In this document: positions 25,202 through 32,055 of the stretch, one piece after another | Position numbering within the stretch: the stretch's first letter is position 1 | How the letters are laid out: each line of letters begins with the position of its first letter | Assembly: GCA_946535985.1 (NCBI GenBank) | Contig: CAMNDY010000020.1 | Location: 1 to 33,641 of the forward strand | Direction of reading: 5' to 3' | Length of the DNA stretch: 33,641 nucleotides | Origin: an uncultured Treponema sp. | GTDB taxonomy: Bacteria > Spirochaetota > Spirochaetia > Treponematales > Treponemataceae | The notes under the pieces: model-generated | What the model saw: the letters and a program-made list of their open reading frames with translations, nothing else | What the model was told of the DNA's origin: nothing | Database searches by the model: none | Program-made: the position numbers and the translations under genes

Positions 25202-26407
25202 ATGCAAAAAAAGTTCGGCAAGTTAAAAATGCTAATGATTTGTTTTTCATCTTCCTTGCTCATCTGGATTTTACTGGCCCTTTTTTCTGTATATAAAAAT
25301 CATAATATAAACAAAAAAGTTTCCATAATAAATCAGCTTTCTACAAAACCTCCTGTTGACCGCTTTGACAGAACCTATTTTGCAATTACAAAATCAAACA
25401 ACTGGACCGAAGCTAATGACATGAACCTTTTTTCATACGAAGCAATTCTTGCCAATACAACAGACTCCGATTTAAGAGACTGGTGCATCAAGCTAAAAGT
25501 TCCGGCTAAAACTTCTGTAGAAAACACCTGGGATTGCACCTCTTATATAGAAGATAATTATCTTTACATCAAGGCTGAAAAATTCGTAAACGAAAAAATC
25601 AATTCAAAAAGCGAATCACATTTTGGTTTTCTTTTGATTTCCGAAAATGATTTAACCTTCCGCTCTGCAGTAATCACTGGACGACTTTGCAAAAAACTTT
25701 CTTCAAATGTGCTTTTCATCGGCTGTGTCCTCATGGCTGTAATTTCCCTTATAGCTTTTCTTTATGGCTTTGTAATTCAAAAAATCATCAAAACTCAGTC
25801 TCTGCTTACAAAACAAAGGCAAGAGCATGATAACCAGATTATTGAACAGACGATGAAAACCTTCTCTAACTTTATTGATAATAAAGACACCTACACACAG
25901 GGTCACTCTACCCGCGTTGCAGCCTATGTACGCGAAATGGCCCGCCGCATGGGACTTGATGAACAAACCCAATTAAACATGTACTATGCAGGACTCATGC
26001 ACGATATTGGAAAGCTCACAATAGCAGATGAAGTTTTGAATAAAACAAGCCGCCTTTCTACAGAAGAATGGAATCTTATTCAGCAGCATACAACAAACGG
26101 AGCCATGCTTCTTAAGAACTTTACAATACTGCCAGAAATAAACGATGCAGTACTTTACCATCACGAACGATATGATGGAACCGGCTACATGAATCGTATG
26201 AGCGGAAAAAATATTCCGCTTGTAGCCCGCATGGTTGGCATTGCCGATGCCTATGATGCAATGAATACAAACCGCTGCTACAGACTCAAGTTTTCGGAAG
26301 AAAGAATTATTTCGGAGCTGGAGCGTTGCCGCGGAAAGCAGTTTGACCCGGATATAGTTCCCTACCTTATCTCAATGATTAAGGACGGGACCGTATATAA
26401 ATTGTAA
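25202..26407 (+). CDS. Membrane HD-GYP phosphodiesterase with a cellulose-binding (CBM2)-like sensor region
   Basis: 401 residues. Membrane helices at about 9-31 and 169-192 enclose an extracytoplasmic region (about 58-160). Its pattern (SNNWTEA, EAILANTT, LRDWCIKLKVP, then a Trp in NTWD, and SHFGFLLIS) resembles family-2 carbohydrate-binding modules. A cytoplasmic HD-GYP domain follows (about 220-400): GHSTRVAAYVREMA, LMHDIGKL (His267, Asp268), HHERYDGTGYM, IPLVARMVGIADAYDAM. The family hydrolyses cyclic-di-GMP to pGpG or GMP. The usual Pro of GYP is Met here (GYM, 328-330), while the metal ligands are present. It could link polysaccharide contact to cyclic-di-GMP level; that is inference. 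Confidence 0.88.
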   Translation: MQKKFGKLKMLMICFSSSLLIWILLALFSVYKNHNINKKVSIINQLSTKPPVDRFDRTYFAITKSNNWTEANDMNLFSYEAILANTTDSDLRDWCIKLKVPAKTSVENTWDCTSYIEDNYLYIKAEKFVNEKINSKSESHFGFLLISENDLTFRSAVITGRLCKKLSSNVLFIGCVLMAVISLIAFLYGFVIQKIIKTQSLLTKQRQEHDNQIIEQTMKTFSNFIDNKDTYTQGHSTRVAAYVREMARRMGLDEQTQLNMYYAGLMHDIGKLTIADEVLNKTSRLSTEEWNLIQQHTTNGAMLLKNFTILPEINDAVLYHHERYDGTGYMNRMSGKNIPLVARMVGIADAYDAMNTNRCYRLKFSEERIISELERCRGKQFDPDIVPYLISMIKDGTVYKL

Positions 26408-26412
26408 TCTTA

Positions 26413-26481
26413 TGTCATTGTCGGGCTTGACCCGACAATCTCTCTTATGGATAGATTCCCGGGTCAAGCCCGGGAATGACA
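26413..26481. repeat. Palindromic repeat family C, copy 2
   Basis: TGTCATTG, then GTCGGGCTTGACCCGAC hairpin, then CCCGGGTCAAGCCCGGG and AATGACA. It fills most of the gap between the HD-GYP and permease genes and shares its core with 20764-20827. Confidence 0.85.
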
Positions 26482-26501
26482 TAATTATATAGGAGTTTTT
26501 T

Positions 26502-27857
26502 ATGGAATTGATTTACGGAATCAAGGACAAGCCAAAATTTGGCAAAGTGGTGCTGTTTGCTTTGCAGCAGCTTCTGGCAATTATGGCAGCTACAATCGCT
26601 GTCCCTGCTATTGTAGGACATAATCTTTCTGCATCGGCAGCACTTTTTGGTGCAGGTATTGGATCTATTGTATACCTGCTCTTTACAAAAAGTTCCAGCC
26701 CGGTATTCTTAGGAAGCTCTTTTGCTTTCCTTCCTTCAATGTTCAGCGCCTTTGCAGGAGCCGCAACACTTGGCCTTACAGAACAGGCCGGCTACTGGGG
26801 TCTTATCATTGGTGCCCTCATGGCAGGACTCGTTTATGTAATCATAGCAATCGTAGTTAAATTCTGCGGCGTAAACTGGATCAGCAAGCTCATGCCTCCG
26901 GTAATCATTGGTCCTACAGTTGCAATCATCGGACTCAGTCTTTCAGGAAACGCAGTAGGCGACCTTATGAAATCAAACATCGAAGGCGGCAGCCCTTATA
27001 TCTGTATTGTATGCGGACTCGTTACACTTGCAGTTACAATGCTCTGCTCTACTTATGGTAAAAAAATGGGCAAGCTCATTCCTTTCATCATTGGTATTCT
27101 TGCAGGATATCTTTGTGCTTCACTTTTTGCACTCATCGGGAAAACAACAAACAGCGCAGAACTCACAGTAATCAATTATGCAGCCCTCAAAAACTGCCGC
27201 CTCTTTGCCCTGCCAAAGTTCACCTTTATGCTTGGTGGTGGAGCAGGCCTTAAAGCAGTAACAGGAAAATACCTTATTGCAATTTTTGCCGCTTATGTTC
27301 CTGTTGCATTCGTAGTATTTGCAGAACACCTTGCAGACCACAAAAATCTTTCAAGCATCGTAGGCCAGGACCTCCTGGAAAACCCGGGACTTACACGCAC
27401 CCTGCTCGGAGACGGAGTTGGTTCTATAGCAGGCGCCTTCTTTGGAGGATGTCCAAACACAACTTATGGTGAATCAATTGCCTGTGTTGCCATTACCCGC
27501 AACGCTTCTACAGTTTCTATCTGGGGTTGCGCTTTTGCATGTATCCTTTTCTCTTTGATTGGACCAATCGTAGCCTTCCTTGAAACAATTCCTTCTTGTG
27601 TAATGGGCGGTGTTTGTATTGCCCTCTATGGCTTTATTGCAGTTTCCGGCTTTAAGATTTTCCAGAGCGTAGATTTGAACAAAAACCGCAACCTCTTTGT
27701 TGCCTCAGTAATCTTTATTACAGGTGTAGGTGGCATGGTTGTAAGTTTTGGTGCCGTAGAAATCCGTACCGTAGCCTGTGCCCTCATTCTTGGTATTTTG
27801 ACAAATGTAATGTTGTCTAAAGAAAAGGATGAAGCTGCAGAAGAAGCTAAGGCTTAG
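26502..27857 (+). CDS. Uracil/xanthine permease, NCS2 family
   Basis: 451 residues, usual length for nucleobase:cation symporter-2 proteins, strongly hydrophobic with about 12-14 membrane segments. Characteristic stretches: LFALQQLLAIMAATIAVPAI near the N-terminus, SSPVFLGSSFAF, VPVAFVVFAEHLADHK (the conserved Glu in the eighth helix), and GCPNTTYGESIACVAITRN. This pattern is that of UraA-type uracil permeases rather than xanthine or urate ones, but the specificity is an inference. It would import a nucleobase with protons. AGGAG precedes the ATG by about 6 bases. It follows the HD-GYP gene after a family-C repeat and converges on the nuclease-like gene. Confidence 0.92.
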   Translation: MELIYGIKDKPKFGKVVLFALQQLLAIMAATIAVPAIVGHNLSASAALFGAGIGSIVYLLFTKSSSPVFLGSSFAFLPSMFSAFAGAATLGLTEQAGYWGLIIGALMAGLVYVIIAIVVKFCGVNWISKLMPPVIIGPTVAIIGLSLSGNAVGDLMKSNIEGGSPYICIVCGLVTLAVTMLCSTYGKKMGKLIPFIIGILAGYLCASLFALIGKTTNSAELTVINYAALKNCRLFALPKFTFMLGGGAGLKAVTGKYLIAIFAAYVPVAFVVFAEHLADHKNLSSIVGQDLLENPGLTRTLLGDGVGSIAGAFFGGCPNTTYGESIACVAITRNASTVSIWGCAFACILFSLIGPIVAFLETIPSCVMGGVCIALYGFIAVSGFKIFQSVDLNKNRNLFVASVIFITGVGGMVVSFGAVEIRTVACALILGILTNVMLSKEKDEAAEEAKA

Positions 27858-27860
27858 GTT

Positions 27861-27957
27861 TTAGGAGGGGGGAAGTCTCCCCCTCGCTGCAACCCGCTTC
27901 GCGGTTTTCCGCTACCCCCTCTCCTAAGGGGCTCGCCGCCCCTTAAAATCCCCGCAT
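27861..27957 (-). repeat. G-rich structured repeat element (family D), copy 2
   Basis: The reverse complement has TTAGGAGAGGGGGT, GAAAACCGC then AAGCGGGTTG, and AGGGGGAGACTTCCCCC, matching the element at 12103-12206. It fills the gap between the convergent permease and nuclease-like genes and may act as a two-way transcription barrier. Confidence 0.75.
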
Positions 27958-27960
27958 GTT

Positions 27961-28770
27961 TTACGCAAAGTTTTCCTGAATAACACGCTTTACAAACCAG
28001 GAGTTCAGCGGGGTTTTTGTTGTCTCCATTGTATAAATAAAATTTCTGCCGGGCACAAAGCCTGCTTCTGAATATTTTGCAAGCTTTGAAATTGCCTTGT
28101 TTCTATAGTCCTCGTTATCCATAAGACCAAAGTGTTCCCAAAGGATTTCACAGCCTGTGTGCGGGTTCAGGCATAAAAAGTCCGGATAAAAGTCTCCGGA
28201 ACCTTTAATATGAAGCGGGTATTCGTAACGGTATGGGATTTTTGAATGAAATAAAGCATTTGCAATTATGAGTTCTGACTTTGAACGCACACGTTCTCCC
28301 TTGTCAGATATATATACAGTCGTTGTATTGTCAAAGCTGCGGCCTTTATAGGAGACCTTTTCCCACTGACTGCAATATTCTTCCTTCGAAAGAACAAGCG
28401 GCTTTATGAATTGCTTAACCTTTTGAGGATAGATGTCGTATAAACCTTCCAGGTCTTTTTTAGGGTAAGCTTTTTCCAGTACGGCAAGGAGCTTTATTTT
28501 GTGGTCCAGGATTTTTGCAGCGCGGGTATCGTAATCTTTTTGGGCAAGTTTTTTAGCAAGGGCCAGGTTGCTCTTGTTAAGGTAGGTGCCCTGGCGGTCA
28601 GATTTACCGGTGCGATGATACAGCTCTGCCCGACGCCCCTTCCTTACAATTTTAAGACTTCCTTCCGGCGCATTCTTAAGCCGCCTGGTCACTAAATCAA
28701 ATTGCTCCCGGAATCGAGCAAGATAAGAATGTATAGTGTCCGCCAATGTGTCAAACCTACTGATATTCAA
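27961..28770 (-). CDS. Orphan PD-(D/E)XK-nuclease-like protein
   Basis: 269 residues from TTG 28770. The N-terminal half is basic and helical (KGRRAELYHRTGKSDRQ, then coiled helices). The C-terminal half has VRSKSELIIANAL, YRYEYPLHIKGSGDFYPDF, and CEILWEHFGLMD, which has the order of a PD-(D/E)XK nuclease core (Glu, Asp of PDF, Glu of EILWE) with the usual Lys replaced. I recall similar uncharacterised proteins in many Clostridia. The start is TTG with AAGGAG 7 bases upstream; an in-frame TTG at 28824 is part of the -35 element TTGAGA and is not the start. Nuclease activity is inferred only. A palindromic array lies directly upstream. Confidence 0.78.
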   Translation of the reverse strand: MNISRFDTLADTIHSYLARFREQFDLVTRRLKNAPEGSLKIVRKGRRAELYHRTGKSDRQGTYLNKSNLALAKKLAQKDYDTRAAKILDHKIKLLAVLEKAYPKKDLEGLYDIYPQKVKQFIKPLVLSKEEYCSQWEKVSYKGRSFDNTTTVYISDKGERVRSKSELIIANALFHSKIPYRYEYPLHIKGSGDFYPDFLCLNPHTGCEILWEHFGLMDNEDYRNKAISKLAKYSEAGFVPGRNFIYTMETTKTPLNSWFVKRVIQENFA

Positions 28771-28800
28771 ATATTTTCTCCTTGTGGCACGGGTATAATA

Positions 28801-28824
28801 TAAATATATAAAGGAATGTCTCAA
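28801..28824 (-). promoter_or_regulatory. Candidate promoter of the nuclease-like gene
   Basis: TTGAGA (28824-28819) followed after 16-18 bases by the AT-rich TATATT/TATTAT. A leader with AAGGAG before TTG 28770 follows. The exact -10 is ambiguous in this AT run. Confidence 0.45.
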
Positions 28825-28861
28825 ACGGCAAGCATTTTCTAGCCATTATGTTGAATTATAG

Positions 28862-29103
28862 CCATCTTTAGCAGGCAAAAATCCATTTTTAATGGCATTT
28901 GCCATAAATTTCCAGTTTATTTGGTACTTTTTATGGCTTTTTCACAGAGCCCTACCATTATCTAAGTTCTCCAACCATAAATTACAAACTTATCAAGCAT
29001 TTTTTATGGTATTTTTATCAAACTCTAATGTTTTGGCAGTCAATAAAGCCCGCAATTATTTCATTCAACCATAAATTTCCGTCATTTCAAGCATTTTTTA
29101 TGG
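28862..29103. repeat. Array of 35-base palindromic-ended units
   Basis: Three 35-base units at 28902-28936, 28975-29009 and 29069-29103 begin with CCATAAATT and end with TTTTTATGG. Units two and three also share TCAAGCATTTTTTATGG. A decayed fourth unit is likely at 28862-28895. Starts of the three clear units are 73 and 94 bases apart. The linkers are unrelated to each other. The array occupies the non-coding stretch 28825-29155, upstream of the nuclease-like gene and after the 3' end of the HEEGH-protein gene. I see no open reading frame or RNA gene in it. Confidence 0.85.
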
Positions 29104-29155
29104 CATTTTCGCTACAATTCACATTTCTCTATTGAAATTAATCCAACCGCTTTTT

Positions 29156-30508
29156 CTAAAATCCAATTTCAATTCCTAATGAAAATCTTAAATATTTATC
29201 ATGCTGTTCAATTTCTGGCATAAAACCTTTTGATTTGACAAGAAGCGAAGTTGACAGACCAATTTTTTGTAAAGGTGTTTTCCAATCTTTATTGGTAAGG
29301 AAGAACTTTCCTGTTATTTCAAAGGCGCCACCAAAGAATGAACTAGTAGAATAGAAATTTAACTTTTCTGGCTGCCACCATATATGTGCTTGTGAAGAAA
29401 TCGACAACCAGCTGAATGGTGTAAATTCTATAATTCCCAGACCAAAAGAAGGAAACCAGTTTTTATAATTTTGAGCCTGTCTTGCATAAAGATAAAAATT
29501 TAAACTACCAGAACTTTCTGTTTTGAATCTAAAATACAAATTCTCATCTATAAAATCTCCAAAAGGTGCAAGAGCATAACCAACAGAACCCGAAACAGAA
29601 AAACTTTCAGTTATGTTAATATATGGTTTAGTGAATAAAAAAAGAGATAAAAAGTTCAGGTAAGATCTGTATCCCATTCTCCAAACAAGAAAGTCTTTCT
29701 CTTCCTTGGATAAATCAGAATATTGCACATACCGCCTGAATTGATAATTATCTTCAAACAAAGCTTTTGTAGCACCAAAGGTATCAAATCCGCAAATATC
29801 ACGCGCAAGTTCATCTTTTTCTTCTGTTAAATTCATTAAACCTGTTATCCAATTATACAGTCCGCCTATTTCTTCTGCTCCATGATAAATGATACCAGTA
29901 CAAAGATATCCGCATATCATCATCCGGCGAAACAAATAATCAGGATACAAAATAGAAAAAGAATCCAAGTCAAATGCTGCAAACATTTCTCCACGTTTGG
30001 ACATCATATAATCACTTTCAATTCCTGCCGTATACATTCTGATAAAGGAATCTTTCTTTGTGTCCCGAAGATTAATCAAAGTTTGATCAGTTACACCTTT
30101 TACATAGGCTGCACCATGCAGGTTAAAAAATGGTTGAGAAATGGAACCAATATTTTGTGCCGTAAGAATTGACCGATGACCTTCTTCATGAGTAATAGCA
30201 TAAACAAAAGTAGGCCATGTATAATTTATCCAGTCTGAAACTTTTATTTTCAAAAAGGTTTTATCAGCAAAGATTTCTTCTACACCTCTGTTTATCAATC
30301 GTGAAGTTGCAAAATAATTTAAATCCATCTGCCTCATTGTAAAAGAATCAAGGGTACCATCAAAAATAGAATATGAATAAAACCGCAAAGGCACAGATTC
30401 GTAATTGTTAGAAAGAGGCGTTTCCTGAGAGAAAAGCATAAAAGGATTTAGAAATAAAATAATCAGAAAAGCCTTAATTACTTTCATCATTCTTTGTCTT
30501 TCATCCAT
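29156..30508 (-). CDS. Exported protein with HEEGH metalloprotease-like motif and barrel-like C-terminus
   Basis: 450 residues; I do not recognise the family. The N-terminus has a signal peptide (MKVIKAFLIILFLNPFMLFSQ, beginning at the eighth codon; the first ATG at 30508 adds seven residues and no start has a good ribosome binding site). Residues about 107-116 read THEEGHRS, an HExxH zinc-peptidase-like motif, followed about 105 residues later by YHGAEEIGG. From about 305 on, alternating polar and aromatic residues (FSVSGSVGYALAPFG, SLNFYLYARQAQ, FSLGIEIGF ending in Phe) suggest outer-membrane beta-strands. It may be a surface or outer-membrane protease-like protein. It lies 20 bases after the small exported-protein gene, in one operon. 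Confidence 0.75.
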   Translation of the reverse strand: MDERQRMMKVIKAFLIILFLNPFMLFSQETPLSNNYESVPLRFYSYSIFDGTLDSFTMRQMDLNYFATSRLINRGVEEIFADKTFLKIKVSDWINYTWPTFVYAITHEEGHRSILTAQNIGSISQPFFNLHGAAYVKGVTDQTLINLRDTKKDSFIRMYTAGIESDYMMSKRGEMFAAFDLDSFSILYPDYLFRRMMICGYLCTGIIYHGAEEIGGLYNWITGLMNLTEEKDELARDICGFDTFGATKALFEDNYQFRRYVQYSDLSKEEKDFLVWRMGYRSYLNFLSLFLFTKPYINITESFSVSGSVGYALAPFGDFIDENLYFRFKTESSGSLNFYLYARQAQNYKNWFPSFGLGIIEFTPFSWLSISSQAHIWWQPEKLNFYSTSSFFGGAFEITGKFFLTNKDWKTPLQKIGLSTSLLVKSKGFMPEIEQHDKYLRFSLGIEIGF

Positions 30509-30528
30509 ATATGGTTTTTCATCAAACT

Positions 30529-31020
30529 TTATCTTCCTGCCAGTAAATGATAGTTGTAATTATCTACGGCACGTCTAAGCTTTAAGCGGCCGGCCTGGCT
30601 TGTGAGGACTATACCACAAAAGGACATTAAACAGCTTGCCCGGCTGATTGGCTGAACCTTTTCTCTGGCAGGCAGGTTTTCATTAAATTGATAAATCATA
30701 TCAACAGCAGCACTTGCAAGGGAAACTGCCAGTAATGTATAGGTTGCTGCCATAAAACCATCGTACTGTTTTACAAGCTTTTCATTTTCGGGAATGCCTA
30801 ACACCTTATTTTTTACCTCTTTGTTGGTAAGAAAATCGCCCGCCATATTCTGATACTCAAATCTTCCTAAAGAATTTGGAACAGATACAATAAACTTTTC
30901 TTTCAAAAAGGAAAAATCTAAATCAGGCGGAAATGAAGGAGACTCTTCATAAACAGGCTGCGCAAAAGCACAGACAGATGCCACAAATATAAGGATTAAA
31001 AAGCTCACAATCTTTTTCAT
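30529..31020 (-). CDS. Small exported protein of unknown function
   Basis: 163 residues; family not recognised. Signal peptide MKKIVSFLILIFVASVCAFAQ with a typical cleavage after AFA-Q. The mature part has a short Pro-rich start, then a hydrophobic stretch at about 93-112 (TYTLLAVSLASAAVDMIYQF) and another at about 128-143, so it may be membrane-associated. GAGGTAAAAAA before the ATG gives a good ribosome binding site, and TATAAT at 31058-31053 is a likely -10. It is first in an operon with the HEEGH protein, which suggests a joint envelope role; nothing more can be said. Confidence 0.75.
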   Translation of the reverse strand: MKKIVSFLILIFVASVCAFAQPVYEESPSFPPDLDFSFLKEKFIVSVPNSLGRFEYQNMAGDFLTNKEVKNKVLGIPENEKLVKQYDGFMAATYTLLAVSLASAAVDMIYQFNENLPAREKVQPISRASCLMSFCGIVLTSQAGRLKLRRAVDNYNYHLLAGR

Positions 31021-31123
31021 TTTTTTACCTCGAAGATATTGTTTTTCAATTAATTATACTACTAAACACAATATTTGAAACCTTTCCAAAGCCGAATATT
31101 ACACACATCACATGCAAAAATCA

Positions 31124-31151
31124 TTGAGTATTGAAAAATATCTACTATAAT
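31124..31151 (+). promoter_or_regulatory. Promoter of the membrane LuxR-like gene
   Basis: TTGAGT (31124-31129), a 16-base spacer and TATAAT (31146-31151). The predicted start of transcription falls about 10 bases before ATG 31168, inside or next to GGGTGG, giving at most a very short leader. Confidence 0.5.
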
Positions 31152-31167
31152 AAAGGGTGGATTAAAA

Positions 31168-31995
31168 ATGAAAAATATCATTTATGAAAAGCCTTTTCTC
31201 ACTGCTATGAGGATTTTTGCCTGCGTGGCCTCGCTGCTTTTGATAGTTGTAACTTCGCTCAGAATCTATAATACTTTTATTATAAAACAAATACCTGCAG
31301 ATCTGCGAAATCTTTTTGGAATCACTGAAAATATAGCTGCCATCATCTTATTTTACCTAATGATAATTCATCCTCAAAAAATAGAATACCTGGCAATTGG
31401 AAGTTTTATGTATGCTATTGCCTGTCTGGCCTTAGATCTAGACAATCCAATGGGAATTCTTATGTATGGCTTAGGTATTTCTGTATTTTATGTCCGCGGA
31501 GTATTCATTAATAAAACTAAACAAAAACTAATCATTGCAATATTTATTTATATCTGTTTGTTATGCACAGGCTTTTTTCACGACATATTGATTTCAAAAC
31601 AAACAGGCCAAGCCGTTGACTATTATGAGGCTATAATTAATATGATCGGATACACACTCGTTTTGTCCTTAATCCTCTTTCTGCTTATAACTCACAATCA
31701 CTTTGCTAAAGCGGAGTCTCAAGGCACACAAAAAATTCTGAATCTTGCAATTTACCCCGGGCTTACAGAAAGTGATGTTGTTTTACTTCAAAAGGTTCTG
31801 GAAAATGAACAATACAAAAACATAGCCCGCGCAGTTTACAAAGCCCCAGGCACCATCCGTAACCGCCTGAACAAAATCTATGACCTTCTTGGAGTAATGG
31901 ACAGGATGGGCTTTATTTCTACCTACATAGGATTTGAGATTGTTTTTGAAAACTCTTCAGATTCCCGGGAAATTGATATAACTAAACCTAAATAA
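31168..31995 (+). CDS. Multi-spanning membrane protein with C-terminal LuxR-like HTH
   Basis: 275 residues. Six or so membrane segments (about 13-33, 50-66, 73-90, 96-111, 119-138, 158-180) are followed by a cytoplasmic tail. The tail GLTESDVVLLQKVLENEQ, NIARAVYKAPGTIRNRLNKI, YDLLGVMDRMGFIS has the spacing and turn of a LuxR/NarL helix-turn-helix (compare GLTxREx...IAxxLxxSxxTVRxHxxxI...LGVxxR), though with weaker core matches. It could be a one-component membrane-bound regulator that binds DNA from the membrane. The signal and target are unknown. The flotillin-like gene begins 60 bases downstream and has its own promoter. Confidence 0.78.
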   Translation: MKNIIYEKPFLTAMRIFACVASLLLIVVTSLRIYNTFIIKQIPADLRNLFGITENIAAIILFYLMIIHPQKIEYLAIGSFMYAIACLALDLDNPMGILMYGLGISVFYVRGVFINKTKQKLIIAIFIYICLLCTGFFHDILISKQTGQAVDYYEAIINMIGYTLVLSLILFLLITHNHFAKAESQGTQKILNLAIYPGLTESDVVLLQKVLENEQYKNIARAVYKAPGTIRNRLNKIYDLLGVMDRMGFISTYIGFEIVFENSSDSREIDITKPK

Positions 31996-31998
31996 TTC

Positions 31999-32027
31999 TT
32001 GCATTCAAAATATTTTGGACTTATACT
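31999..32027 (+). promoter_or_regulatory. Flotillin-gene promoter with palindromic candidate operator
   Basis: TTGCAT (31999-32004), a 17-base spacer and TATACT (32022-32027). The spacer contains the perfect 12-base palindrome CAAAATATTTTG (32006-32017), placed where a repressor would block RNA polymerase. Confidence 0.55.
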
Positions 32028-32055
32028 TTAAACATAAAAAGTTATGGAGGTAAAT

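Noticed and set aside
28771..28824. Longer nuclease-like protein starting at TTG 28824
   Set aside because: That TTG is part of the likely -35 element TTGAGA; TTG 28770 has AAGGAG at proper distance.
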